A DNA stretch of 64,000 nucleotides from JAKACA01 sp050010115 (GCA_050010115.1 JBEKLQ010000002.1:62001-126000); one strand, 5' to 3'; shown: positions 43,450 through 51,918, numbered from the stretch's first letter. The notes: generated from the letters alone by a model not told the origin. Numbers and translations are program-made.

Positions 43450-44327
43450 GCCCTCGGGTGCGCGTTCCGGTACGCACCCACGAGCCGCTCCGTGGAGACG
43501 TGTGTGTACACCTCGGTCGTGCGAAGACTGGCATGACCGAGCAGTTCCTGTACGACCCGCAAGTCCGCGCCGCCATCGAGCAGGTGCGTGGCGTAGGTGT
43601 GGCGGAGCGCGTGCGGGTGCGTCGGTACCGGCGATCGGCGATCGAGGACGCGCCTTACATCTCGCGGCGTAATCCGCCGGCGCCGGGCATTCAAGAACAC
43701 TGCTGGCGTGGCGTCGGCAGGATCGAGCAAGTGAGTGCGTCCGCGGGTCAGGTACGCCGATACGGCTTCCACGCTGGGCTCGCTGAGCGGCACCCGCCGC
43801 TGCTTGGACCCCTTCCCCCAGACGGTGACGGCGCGGGCCGTCAGGTCGAGATCCGCCAAGTCGAGCCCGCACAGCTCGCCCACACGGAGCCCACTGCCGT
43901 ACAGGAGCTCGAGGATGGCGTCGTCCCGCAGCCGACGAGCCGGATCCTCAGCCTCGTCGGCCGCCCGCACACCGTCGAGCAGCTCGTCCAGCTCACTCGG
44001 CGCCAGCACCCGGGGTAGGCGCGCCTCGCCCGCCGGCGCTATCAATCGCCTGGCCGGATCGGAGTCGATGACGCCCGTGCGCCGGAGCCAAGCGAAGTAA
44101 CTCCGGAGTGCGGAGGCCTTGCGGGCGATGGAACGGCGGGCGTAGCGGCGGGTGGCCAGGTACGCGAGATATCGACGCAGCACCAGGCGATCAACGCTGC
44201 CTGGATCCTCCACGCCAGAGCGTTCGAGCCACTCGAGAAACCCAACGACATCTCCCTCATAAGCCCTACGGGTGGCGGGCGACTGCCCGGCTAGCGAGCG
44301 CACGAAGCCATCAACCTCGAACCCCAC
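43446..44327 (-). CDS. xerC: Tyrosine recombinase XerC
   Basis: A 293-residue recombinase from the GTG at 44327 (VGFEVDGFVRSLAG...), which gives the usual Xer length. An upstream TTG at 44387 would add 20 atypical residues. The N-terminal SAM-like domain has SPATRRAYEGDVVGFLEWLE. The catalytic domain carries Arg in YGSGLRVGELCGL, Lys in GKGSKQRRVPL, HALRHTYATHLL, LGHASLRTTEVYTHV with the nucleophile Tyr. It resolves chromosome dimers at dif. Its place next to whiG and rpsB identifies the housekeeping copy rather than a phage integrase. Confidence 0.93.
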   Translation of the reverse strand: MGFEVDGFVRSLAGQSPATRRAYEGDVVGFLEWLERSGVEDPGSVDRLVLRRYLAYLATRRYARRSIARKASALRSYFAWLRRTGVIDSDPARRLIAPAGEARLPRVLAPSELDELLDGVRAADEAEDPARRLRDDAILELLYGSGLRVGELCGLDLADLDLTARAVTVWGKGSKQRRVPLSEPSVEAVSAYLTRGRTHLLDPADATPAVFLNARRRRITPRDVRRVLDRRSPVPTHPHALRHTYATHLLDGGADLRVVQELLGHASLRTTEVYTHVSTERLVGAYRNAHPRA

Positions 44328-44406
44328 AGCGAAACGGTACCTGAGCACGACGCCTGACCGCGGCTCCGTCACCCATCGGGTCCTCAAGTAGGGGAAGATG
44401 TTGCAT

Positions 44407-45099
44407 ATGACCAGCCGAATCCTCCTCGTCGAAGACGACGAACGTATCCGAGCCTCGATGCGGTTGTCGCTCGAGGACGAGGGGTACGACGTCGAGGAAG
44501 CAGGCAGCGGCGAGGAGGCACTGGAGGCTCATGCCCGTTCGCTCGTCGGCGGGGGCTTCGATCTGTTGGTCATCGACATCATGCTGCCGGGGATGGACGG
44601 CTTCGAGTGCTGCCGGGAGCTCCGCAAGGTGTCCACCGTGCCGATCATCATGGTGACGGCGCTCACCGACACGGCTCACGTGGTGACGGGTCTCGAAGCT
44701 GGGGCCGACGACTATGTCACCAAGCCCTTTGAACCGAAGGAGCTGGCAGCGCGGATCCGCGCCCTGCTCCGCCGAGCCAGGGCCACCGATGGCGGCCCTG
44801 TCTCGCTCGTCTTCGGGGACCTCGAGATCCTCCGGGAAGCCGGCGTCGTCCGCAGCCGGGGCGAGGAGGTGCACCTCACTAGGACGGAGTTCCTGCTGCT
44901 GTGCGAGCTTGCCGCCAACAGCGGCAAGGTGCTCTCCCGTGAGCAACTGCTGGAGCGGGTCTGGAGCTATGACTACTTCGGCGATGGCCGGTTGGTCGAC
45001 GTTCACGTTCGCCGCCTGCGCACCAAGATCGAGAGCGACCCCAGCGAACCGCAGCACGTGATCACCGTCCGCGGCCTCGGTTACAAGCTGGCTCCGTGA
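44407..45099 (+). CDS. mtrA: OmpR-family response regulator, MtrA-like
   Basis: A 230-residue two-domain regulator. The receiver domain has the acidic pair in LLVEDDE, the phosphoacceptor Asp in LLVIDIMLPGMDG, the Thr in MVTAL and KPFEPKEL. The C-terminal winged helix (HLTRTEFLLLCELAANSGKVLSREQLLERVW) ends with VDVHVRRLRTKIE and VRGLGYKL. The ATG at 44407 has AGGGGA 11 bases upstream; an ATG at 44398 is also possible. The stop overlaps the kinase GTG (GTGA). With the kinase and lipoprotein it matches mtrA-mtrB-lpqB, which governs cell-wall and division genes in actinobacteria; the symbol is by analogy. Confidence 0.9.
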   Translation: MTSRILLVEDDERIRASMRLSLEDEGYDVEEAGSGEEALEAHARSLVGGGFDLLVIDIMLPGMDGFECCRELRKVSTVPIIMVTALTDTAHVVTGLEAGADDYVTKPFEPKELAARIRALLRRARATDGGPVSLVFGDLEILREAGVVRSRGEEVHLTRTEFLLLCELAANSGKVLSREQLLERVWSYDYFGDGRLVDVHVRRLRTKIESDPSEPQHVITVRGLGYKLAP

Positions 45100-46619
45100 C
45101 GCAGGCGGGGACTCAGCCGGGCACCGTGTCTGGCACGGTTGCTGAGTTCGCTCGTGACCCGGCGCGGACGGTCACCCCGGGTCGGGGGCACCACTCCGGC
45201 ACGCCCCGCGGCGGCCGGCAAAATACCGGCCGGCCACGCCGTCACCTGGGTCTCCGGGCAAGGGTGACGACGACGTTCGCTCTCGGGGCCCTCATCCTGT
45301 CCGGTGCTCTCGCGTCGATCACCTACTTCTCAGTCCGCTCGTCGGTGGTCAACCAGGAAGAATCCTCCCTCACGCACGAGGCGATCGCGAGCGCCGAGTC
45401 GTTGAAGGGGGCGATTCAGGTCCCGAACGCCGACTACCCGAATGCCCTCGCGTCACTGGACACTGCCCGGGGCTCGCAGTCCCTTCTCGAGAGCAGTGGA
45501 CAGTGGTACCCATCGTCGCCGTCGCTGCAGCGCAACGTGCTCCCACAATCGCTGCGCTCCCTCGTGCGGCACGGCCGCTTGGCAGAGTTGATCGTCACGA
45601 TCGGCGGGACACCGGAGCTAATCGTCGGTGTGCCGCTTGAGACCGACAATGGACTGGCGAGCTACTTTCAGCTGTTCAACTTGAGCGAGGTCCAGGGCAC
45701 GCTGCGCACCCTGCTCGGGTCGCTCGTGCTCGCTGCCATCGTGACGACGCTCGGGGGTGCGGTGGTTGGCAGTTGGGGTGCTAGCCGAGCGCTGCGGCCG
45801 TTGCACCAGACTGCACAGGCTGCGCTGTCCATCGCCAAAGGGCGGCTCGACACCCGGCTGGAGAGTGACGCCTACGCGGATCTCGCGGTGTTGACGTCTG
45901 CCTTCAACGAGATGGCGGACGGGCTGCAAGAGCGCATCGCGCGGGAGATCCGGTTCACATCGGATGTCAATCACGAGTTGCGGTCGCCCCTGACGACCGT
46001 CGCTACTGCGCTCTCAGTGCTGGAATCTCGCCGAGACGAACTACCCGAACGTGCCCGCCAAGCCCTCGACCTCCTCGGGGCCGAGGTTCGCCGCTTCCGT
46101 CGCCTCGTCGACGACCTGCTCGAGATCTCCCGCCTCGACGCCGGCCTGGGAGACATGAACGCTCAGGAGGTCTCACTCGGGCCCCTCGTCCGGCATTCCG
46201 TGGCGGCCACACGGAGACCGGTCCTGCTCGACATCCCCGGGACCGTCGGTGACCGGCGGGTGTTGGTCGACAAGGTTCGCTTCGAACGGGTCATGGCGAA
46301 CCTGATCGAGAACGCCGACCGCTACGCCGGCGGCGCCACGCGAGTGGTGGTCGTGGCCGACGCGAAGTGGGGCCGCATCGCCGTGGAGGACCGCGGACCT
46401 GGCATCCCGGCCGAGGAACGGGAACGCATCTTCGATCGTTTCTCGCGCGGCTCGAGCGGTCGCCGCCGTGGCATGGGCGACGGCACGGGGCTCGGCCTGG
46501 CCATCGCCGCCGAGCACGCCCGGGTGCTGGGGGGCCGCGTCTGGGTGGAGCCGAACGGATCGAGGGGTTCCCGCTTCGTCGTCGAGATGCCGGTACTGCC
46601 GCCGTCGGAGGAGCACTGA
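45096..46619 (+). CDS. mtrB: Sensor histidine kinase, MtrB-like
   Basis: A 507-residue kinase from the GTG at 45096. An Arg/Gly-rich cytosolic start is followed by a membrane helix (residues about 55-78), an extracytoplasmic domain of roughly 125 residues, a second helix, and HAMP (RALRPLHQTAQAALSIAKGRLDTRL). The HisKA box has the phosphoacceptor His in SDVNHELRSPLTTV. HATPase motifs are NLIENADRY (N box), DRGPGIP (G1), FDRFSRGS (F) and GTGLGLAIA (G2). It should phosphorylate the co-transcribed MtrA-like regulator. It lies between the regulator and a lipoprotein gene, each overlapping by one to four bases. Confidence 0.93.
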   Translation: MTQAGTQPGTVSGTVAEFARDPARTVTPGRGHHSGTPRGGRQNTGRPRRHLGLRARVTTTFALGALILSGALASITYFSVRSSVVNQEESSLTHEAIASAESLKGAIQVPNADYPNALASLDTARGSQSLLESSGQWYPSSPSLQRNVLPQSLRSLVRHGRLAELIVTIGGTPELIVGVPLETDNGLASYFQLFNLSEVQGTLRTLLGSLVLAAIVTTLGGAVVGSWGASRALRPLHQTAQAALSIAKGRLDTRLESDAYADLAVLTSAFNEMADGLQERIAREIRFTSDVNHELRSPLTTVATALSVLESRRDELPERARQALDLLGAEVRRFRRLVDDLLEISRLDAGLGDMNAQEVSLGPLVRHSVAATRRPVLLDIPGTVGDRRVLVDKVRFERVMANLIENADRYAGGATRVVVVADAKWGRIAVEDRGPGIPAEERERIFDRFSRGSSGRRRGMGDGTGLGLAIAAEHARVLGGRVWVEPNGSRGSRFVVEMPVLPPSEEH

Positions 46620-47227
46620 TGCGACGACGACTGCTCCAAGGAGCGGCCACGTTCAGCTTCGTGTGTGTCATCGGCGTCGTGACAAGCGCCTGCGGCGTAC
46701 CAATCGGATCGAGCCCGCAGGCCTTGCCCCAATCCGAGCTTCCCCAAGCATTGATGCAGCACGCTCCGAAACCGGTGCCGCCAGCCACGAACGGCGTCCA
46801 GGTCCCGATCTACTTCCTCTTCGACTCCCATCTGCTGCAGCAGGAGGCGTTCGTACACGGGCCGCCGACGCTGCAGGAGTTGCTGGACACGCTGGAAGTT
46901 GGCCCCTCCATCGGCCAGTACGGCAAGGGGATCAGCACGGCGCTGCAAGGGACGTCGAACCTCATAGCCATCGGAGTGGTGCGCGGCGTCGCCGAGGTCG
47001 GCCTCGACCAGGCGTACTACCAGCTGAGCGAGCCGCAGGCGGTCCTCGAACTGGGCCAGATCGTGTACACCGTGAGCGACCTGGCAAGCGTCAAGTCCGT
47101 GCTGTTCTATTTCGACGGCGAGCCGACAGATGTCGAGACCGAAAGTGGCAACACCGTGTCGGGTGCGGTGACGTCGGCAGACTACTGCCACGAGTCCTCC
47201 GCAGGCTGCCCGCACTCAGGGCACTAG
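46619..47227 (+). CDS. GerMN-domain lipoprotein in mtrAB locus (short LpqB analogue)
   Basis: A 202-residue lipoprotein. The signal peptide RRRLLQGAATFSFVCVIGVV ends in a lipobox with Cys at position 25. A GerMN-like domain follows (VPIYFLFDSHLLQQEA, GPPTLQELLDTLEVG, a GLDQAYYQLSEPQAVLELGQIVYTVSDL segment, VLFYFDGEP). The ATG shares one base with the kinase stop (TGATG). In mycobacteria the third gene of this locus, lpqB, encodes a larger lipoprotein (about 580 residues) with a GerMN domain plus a beta-propeller; here only the GerMN part remains. Probably modulates the kinase from the outer face of the membrane (inference). Confidence 0.85.
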   Translation: MRRRLLQGAATFSFVCVIGVVTSACGVPIGSSPQALPQSELPQALMQHAPKPVPPATNGVQVPIYFLFDSHLLQQEAFVHGPPTLQELLDTLEVGPSIGQYGKGISTALQGTSNLIAIGVVRGVAEVGLDQAYYQLSEPQAVLELGQIVYTVSDLASVKSVLFYFDGEPTDVETESGNTVSGAVTSADYCHESSAGCPHSGH

Positions 47228-47237
47228 CGCTCCGCAG

Positions 47238-47609
47238 TCAGGCTTCCGCCCGGTCCAGCCCCAGGCTCCAGTTGAGTCGTGGCGCGTCCGACCACAGCCG
47301 TTCGAGGTTGTAGAACGACCGGGCCTCGTCACTGAAGACGTGGACGACGAAGTCTCCGAAATCCATGAGCACCCAGCGGGCGTCGTCGAGCCCTTCGACC
47401 GCCCGGGGCGACACCCCGCGGCCTTTCACCTGGCGCTCCACTTCCTCAGCGATCGCCCGCACCTGGCGGTCGTTGTTGCCGCTCGAGATCACGAAGTAGT
47501 CAGTGATGGCGATCAGATCACCTACCTCGATGACCACTGTCGGCTCCGCTGTCTTGGCAGAAGCAGCACCGGCGGCAACGGTGACAAGATCGGTGGTCAA
47601 GTGGGCCAC
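47238..47609 (-). CDS. rsfS: Ribosome silencing factor
   Basis: A 123-residue RsfS/Iojap protein that blocks subunit joining by binding uL14. Diagnostic segments are TDYFVISSGNNDRQVRAIAEEVE, EGLDDARWVLMDFGDFVVHVFSDEARSFYNLERLW. GTG start at 47609 with GAGGTGA upstream. It lies 43 bases after nadD on the same strand, the usual partner. The stop is convergent with the lipoprotein gene, ten bases away, leaving no room for a separate terminator. Confidence 0.96.
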   Translation of the reverse strand: MAHLTTDLVTVAAGAASAKTAEPTVVIEVGDLIAITDYFVISSGNNDRQVRAIAEEVERQVKGRGVSPRAVEGLDDARWVLMDFGDFVVHVFSDEARSFYNLERLWSDAPRLNWSLGLDRAEA

Positions 47610-47652
47610 TCACCTCCCCGACATGGGCGTGCGCCCGAGCTACCCGAGATCG

Positions 47653-48342
47653 TCATCTCTCGACAACATACAGGGAGCGTTCGCGGATCACGCGGATGGC
47701 CTCCGACGGGACGAGAAAGTCGAGCGGGCGGCCGGTGGCGGCCCGGTCCCTCAAGTCGGAGCTGGAGATCTCGAGCGCGGGGATCTCGACGATGCTGACG
47801 TCCCAGCCGGCCAGTAGACCGGCGTCGACGCTCGCTGTGCCGGGCCGGTTGACGACGACTAGGCGCACCCGCGCCCGCACCTCGTCGATCCGCTCCCAGG
47901 TGCCGAGCATACCGGCCACGTCAGCCCCGATGACGAGGTACAGCTCGGCCCCGGGGTTGGCGGCCTCGAGCTCGTCGAGGGTGTCGGCCGTGTACGACAC
48001 ACCGCCACGATCGATCTCCATCGACGACGCCTCGAGCCCATCGCAGCCGCTCACAGCCGCTTCCACCAGGGCGAGGCGATGCCGGGCAGGAGTTACTGGG
48101 CGAGCGCCCACCTTCTGCCAGGGCTCGTTCGCGACGACGAGCAGCAGGCGGTCGAGCGACAGCTCGTAGTGGACGTTCACGGCTGCCACGAGGTGTCCGA
48201 CATGCACTGGGTCGAACGTGCCGCCCAGGATCCCGATCCGGGTGGGGCCGCGCCCCGGGTCAGGGACGGGCAAAGGGGGCGCGGGAACGGTTAGATGCAC
48301 GCAGGACGGCCGGCCGGGGCAGGTGACCGCCGGCCGCGCCAT
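47653..48342 (-). CDS. nadD: Nicotinate-nucleotide adenylyltransferase
   Basis: A 229-residue enzyme making nicotinic acid adenine dinucleotide in NAD synthesis. IGILGGTFDPVHVGHLVAA holds the nucleotidyltransferase GGTFDPxHxGH motif, and EIPALEISSSDLRDRAATGRPL holds the SxTxIR-like motif as SSSDLR. A Pro-rich leader of 38 residues precedes the core; the ATG at 48342 is taken, but a GTG at about 48300 would give a start nearer the family norm. It is upstream of rsfS. Confidence 0.93.
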   Translation of the reverse strand: MARPAVTCPGRPSCVHLTVPAPPLPVPDPGRGPTRIGILGGTFDPVHVGHLVAAVNVHYELSLDRLLLVVANEPWQKVGARPVTPARHRLALVEAAVSGCDGLEASSMEIDRGGVSYTADTLDELEAANPGAELYLVIGADVAGMLGTWERIDEVRARVRLVVVNRPGTASVDAGLLAGWDVSIVEIPALEISSSDLRDRAATGRPLDFLVPSEAIRVIRERSLYVVER

Positions 48343-48403
48343 CACGGTCGCGAGCGCATGGATACGGCCTCCGCACTCCGAATCGGAACGGGCGCATCGG
48401 ATG

Positions 48404-48445
48404 AGGTTAGACGGTGCTTTGGCTCAGCACGGCGCCCTCTAACCT
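48404..48445. promoter_or_regulatory. Nested inverted repeat just upstream of DAHP synthase
   Basis: AGGTTAGA (48404-48411) pairs with TCTAACCT (48438-48445), and within it GTGCT (48414-48418) pairs with AGCAC (48426-48430). The 3' arm ends six bases before the start codon at 48452. It may be an operator or an RNA structure that hides the ribosome-binding site; it could also be read from the divergent nadD side. Confidence 0.5.
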
Positions 48446-48451
48446 TGTGAG

Positions 48452-49840
48452 ATGGCAAGCAGTACCGGCTCCACCGAAAGCACGACGCAGGACGCGCCTG
48501 GGACGTGGTACCCGGGTTCCTGGCGGGACCACGAGGCGACGCAGCTCCCCGTGTGGCCGGACCCGGCGGTAGCCGACGAGGTCCGTGCTCAACTGCGCAG
48601 GCTGCCGCCGCTCGTGTTCGCTGGCGAGGCGAGACGCTTGACCCGAGCGCTCGCCCAAGTCGGCGCCGGCAAGGCGTTCGTCCTGCAGGCGGGCGACTGC
48701 GCCGAGTCGTTCGACGACTTCTCAGCCGATGCCATCCGGGACAAACTGAAGGTCATCTTGCAGATGGCGGTCGTGCTGACCTACGGCTCGGGTGTCCCCG
48801 TCGTCAAGATCGGCCGGATCGCCGGCCAATTCGCCAAGCCTCGATCCTCCCCCACCGAGCGCATCGGCGACATCGAGCTGCCGGCGTTCCGGGGGCACAT
48901 CGTCAACGACGACATCCCCATCCCTTCTGCTCGGATCCCTGATCCCCGGCGGATGCTCACGGCGTACCACCAGTCGGCTTCGACGCTGAACCTGCTGCGC
49001 GCCTTCACCAAGGGCGGCTTCGCTGATCTGTCCCAGGTTCACTCGTGGAACCAGGACTTCGTCGCCTCGAGCGCCGAGGGTCGTCGGTTCGATGCGATCG
49101 CGGAGGAGATCGACCGGGCGATGCAGTTCATGAGGGCGTGCGGCGTCGACCTCTCGACAGACTCACCTATCCACCAGGTGGACTTGTTCACGAGTCACGA
49201 GGCGCTCCTGCTCGACTACGAGGAATGCCTCACGCGCCAGGACTCCCTCACCGGGGACTGGTACGACTGCTCCGCTCACCTGCTGTGGGTCGGCGAGCGC
49301 ACGCACCAGATCGACGGCGCCCACGTCGAATTCGCCTCCGGGATCGGCAACCCCGTCGCCGTCAAGCTCGGACCGAGCACCGATGCCGGCGACGTGTTGC
49401 GGCTCTGTGACCGCCTCAACCCGTCTCGCGTGCCCGGCCGTCTGACACTCGTCAGCCGCATGGGTGTCGACCGTGTGCGTGCCGGGCTCCGGCCCCTGAT
49501 CGAGGCCGTCACGTCGTCGGGCCATCCGGTGACGTGGGTGTGCGACCCGATGCACGGCAACACCTTCGCCAGCGAATCGGGGCGCAAGACGAGGCATTTC
49601 GACGACGTGTTGGGGGAGATTCAGGGTTTCTTCGAGGTACACCGATCGTTCGGCACCTGGCCAGGTGGGGTGCACGTGGAGCTCACCGGCGACGACGTGA
49701 CCGAATGCCTCGGCGGGATCGGCGACATCCTGGAGGAGCAGCTCCCCTTGCGGTACACGACCGCCTGCGACCCACGCCTCAACGCACGGCAGTCGATCGA
49801 CCTGTCCTTCAGGGTGGCGGAGCTCCTCCGAGAGCGCTGA
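48452..49840 (+). CDS. aroG: Type II 3-deoxy-7-phosphoheptulonate synthase
   Basis: A 462-residue class II DAHP synthase, the first step of the shikimate pathway (PEP plus erythrose 4-phosphate). Motifs are FVLQAGDCAESF, KIGRIAGQFAKPRS, LLDYEECLTR, AHLLWVGERTHQIDGAHVEF, KLGPST, WVCDPMHGNT and GGVHVELTGDDVTECLGG, carrying the metal ligands and PEP-binding residues. The length matches the mycobacterial enzyme. The ATG at 48452 is adjacent to an inverted repeat that may regulate expression. It diverges from nadD. Confidence 0.96.
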   Translation: MASSTGSTESTTQDAPGTWYPGSWRDHEATQLPVWPDPAVADEVRAQLRRLPPLVFAGEARRLTRALAQVGAGKAFVLQAGDCAESFDDFSADAIRDKLKVILQMAVVLTYGSGVPVVKIGRIAGQFAKPRSSPTERIGDIELPAFRGHIVNDDIPIPSARIPDPRRMLTAYHQSASTLNLLRAFTKGGFADLSQVHSWNQDFVASSAEGRRFDAIAEEIDRAMQFMRACGVDLSTDSPIHQVDLFTSHEALLLDYEECLTRQDSLTGDWYDCSAHLLWVGERTHQIDGAHVEFASGIGNPVAVKLGPSTDAGDVLRLCDRLNPSRVPGRLTLVSRMGVDRVRAGLRPLIEAVTSSGHPVTWVCDPMHGNTFASESGRKTRHFDDVLGEIQGFFEVHRSFGTWPGGVHVELTGDDVTECLGGIGDILEEQLPLRYTTACDPRLNARQSIDLSFRVAELLRER

Positions 49841-49916
49841 CCGCCGGCCGGTGCCGTGCGGTTGAAAATGGCCCGAGCAGCGTGAAAGAACCTGCTCAGC
49901 GGTGCCTTTTCAGCCT

Positions 49917-49957
49917 GTGACTGTTGTGAGCGCTGTGGCGGGTGTGGCAACAGTCAC
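49917..49957. promoter_or_regulatory. 10-bp perfect inverted repeat upstream of secreted GH25-like gene
   Basis: GTGACTGTTG (49917-49926) and CAACAGTCAC (49948-49957) are exact complements separated by 21 bases, roughly two helical turns between half-site centres. It ends 11 bases upstream of a TACAAT element, so it covers the -35 zone. It is a plausible binding site for a dimeric regulator; the regulator is not known. Confidence 0.55.
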
Positions 49958-49968
49958 CCGTTGTGCCC

Positions 49969-49974
49969 TACAAT
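49969..49974 (+). promoter_or_regulatory. Candidate -10 element for secreted GH25-like gene
   Basis: TACAAT matches the sigma-70-type -10 consensus at five of six bases and is about 95 bases upstream of the ATG. No good -35 hexamer is seen at 16-18 bases, in keeping with an activator- or repressor-controlled promoter. Confidence 0.45.
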
Positions 49975-49985
49975 GCCGCTCGAAC

Positions 49986-50025
49986 CCGGGAGAGTGGCTG
50001 AGGTCCAGTCACGCCACTCCCCCGG
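49986..50025 (+). other. Leader hairpin with 13-bp near-perfect stem
   Basis: Bases 49986-49998 pair with 50013-50025 at 12 of 13 positions round a 14-base loop. It lies in the presumed transcript leader, 42 bases before the ATG. I compared it with the c-di-AMP (ydaO) riboswitch that often precedes cell-wall hydrolases in actinobacteria, but the conserved core was not found. Confidence 0.45.
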
Positions 50026-50067
50026 TGGCACCGAGCAGCACGACACCGCCGGGGGGGCCTCCGTCCC

Positions 50068-51918
50068 ATGCTCATCGATTCTCGAGAACACGGTGGGAGG
50101 GGCCGGGAGCGGCGTCGGGGTGTGTGGTCGCCCTACCGGCGACCGACGCACGCGCGGGGCCGCGCGAGGCCGAGGCGCCCTGCGGCAGTCGGCTGCTCCC
50201 TCGCACTGGCAGTCGTCTCCTCGCTCACCGTCTCCTGGACAGGCTCGGCCGGAGCGGCGCCGTCCAGCGCGCAAGCACCGACGGCGTTCACCGGGCGCGT
50301 CGTCAGCCCAACGTTCAGCTACGACTTCGCCACAGCGCTCGGCGGCGTCTACAGCTTCGGTGGCGCCGGCTGGTACGGCAACGAGCGCTGGCGACACCTG
50401 GCGGCGCCGATCGTCGGCATGGCCGTGACTCCCGATGGTCGGGGTTACTGGCTGGTTGGTGCGAACGGATCGGTGTTCAGCCTCGGCGACGCCATCTGGT
50501 ATGGGTCGCTCAGCCGCGACGTGCTCGGCCCCGGGCAGCAGATCGTCGCCATGTCAGCCACCCCCGATGGCAGGGGTTACTGGCTCATCAACCAGTCAGG
50601 CGCCGTGATCCCATTCGGTGACGCACCATCCATCGCCGGAGGTCAGCCCCTTCCCGAGACCGACCTCGCGACGCCAATCGTCGCCGCAGCGATCACGCCG
50701 GACGAGCACGGTGCCTGGCTGACCGACACAGCCGGGCACGTCTACACCGTGGGGACCGCCGTCTGGTTCGGCTCGCTGGCCGGGCACCATCTCTGGCACC
50801 CGATCACCGCGATCGCGGCGATCCCGTCCGGCCGCGGCTACTGGTTGACCGACTCCGCCGGGGACGTCTGGGACTTCGGCGGTGCACTGGGCGGTTCCCC
50901 CGGGCCAAAGGGGTTGACGGCACCGGTCGTCGGGATGATCCCCGCGCAGAACCGCTACGGGTACTGGTCGGCGACGGCCACTGGATCGGTCATCGACGGT
51001 GGAGACGCCGAGTCTCGCGGCAGCACCGCCACGTCGGGTGTGGTAGCCATCGCGGCGGCTCCTCAAGTCGACCCGCCGCCGCTGCCGTCGGGGTCGATCG
51101 GCTACGACATCAACTGGCCGCAGTGCGCCTCGAACGGGTCGGCGAAAGCGGGAACGCTGCCCGGTCCCCCCGGCGATGCTGCTGGTACGACCGCTTACTC
51201 GGTCGCCGTCGTCGGCGTTGACGGATGGGCGGTCGGCGACGTCAACACCTGCCTGGCTGCCGAGGTGGCATGGGCCAAGCACGCGACGTACCCGTCGGGC
51301 TCGCACGAGTCCGGCACACCCCCCTACGACTTGTACATGTTCCTCAACTCGCCGTCCTCCGACTCGACCATCGATCAGAAAGGTCCCGCGGGCACCTGCG
51401 CCGACTACTCCGGCTTCACCTGGCAGAAGTGCCTGACCTACAACTATGGCTACAACGCGGCCATCGCGGCGGTGCAGTACGCGGACTCCGAAGGGGCCCA
51501 CTCGAACCTCTGGTGGCTCGACATCGAGAACGATATCTGCGCACCGGGCATGTGGAACGACGCTTCCAACGGTGAATGGTGGTCGTGCGACCTGTCGCTG
51601 AACGCCGTGACTATCCAGGGTGCCCTCGATGCGCTGCGGTCGCTCGACATCACGGCCGGCGTCTACTGCACGGCGGTGCAGTGGCAAGGCATCACGAACC
51701 GCTACATGCCGACGGGTGGCGCACCGCTGCTGTGGATCGCCGGGGCGATCTGGACCTCACCGCCGTTCCCGTCGAGCTACGGCTATGTCGGCCCTGGTGC
51801 GGACTCGAAATACTGCACCGATTCCGCCTACCGGTTTGCTGGAGGTACGCCGCTGCTCCTCCAAGAGACCCCGGGTGGCGGCAACAACTACCCGTACGAC
51901 CCCGATCTCGCCTGCTGA
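50068..51918 (+). CDS. Secreted GRGYWL-repeat protein with C-terminal GH25/DUF1906-like domain
   Basis: A 616-residue exported protein. An Arg-rich N-region and a hydrophobic segment ending near GSAGAAPSS predict a Sec signal. Residues about 85-325 hold five repeats of roughly 45 residues built on the pattern IVGMAVTPDGRGYWLV...G.VFSLGDA, probably a beta-propeller. The C-terminal 270 residues start GYDINWPQCASNG and include NLWWLDIEND, the Asp-x-Glu region of GH25-type lysozyme folds, with several Cys for disulfides. It may act on peptidoglycan or attach to the cell wall. The ATG at 50068 lacks a clear ribosome-binding site; a GTG at 50122 is an alternative. Confidence 0.85.
   Translation: MLIDSREHGGRGRERRRGVWSPYRRPTHARGRARPRRPAAVGCSLALAVVSSLTVSWTGSAGAAPSSAQAPTAFTGRVVSPTFSYDFATALGGVYSFGGAGWYGNERWRHLAAPIVGMAVTPDGRGYWLVGANGSVFSLGDAIWYGSLSRDVLGPGQQIVAMSATPDGRGYWLINQSGAVIPFGDAPSIAGGQPLPETDLATPIVAAAITPDEHGAWLTDTAGHVYTVGTAVWFGSLAGHHLWHPITAIAAIPSGRGYWLTDSAGDVWDFGGALGGSPGPKGLTAPVVGMIPAQNRYGYWSATATGSVIDGGDAESRGSTATSGVVAIAAAPQVDPPPLPSGSIGYDINWPQCASNGSAKAGTLPGPPGDAAGTTAYSVAVVGVDGWAVGDVNTCLAAEVAWAKHATYPSGSHESGTPPYDLYMFLNSPSSDSTIDQKGPAGTCADYSGFTWQKCLTYNYGYNAAIAAVQYADSEGAHSNLWWLDIENDICAPGMWNDASNGEWWSCDLSLNAVTIQGALDALRSLDITAGVYCTAVQWQGITNRYMPTGGAPLLWIAGAIWTSPPFPSSYGYVGPGADSKYCTDSAYRFAGGTPLLLQETPGGGNNYPYDPDLAC

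Noticed and set aside
43446..44327. Phage integrase marking a mobile element
   Set aside because: The protein has XerC length and motifs and sits next to whiG and rpsB as in other actinobacteria; no att repeats or phage genes are near.
50000..50100. Possible c-di-AMP (ydaO) riboswitch before the secreted GH25-like gene
   Set aside because: A leader hairpin is present, but I could not find the conserved GGGGTGAA-type core or the 3' CGAACCCG...CAGCTAACC element.
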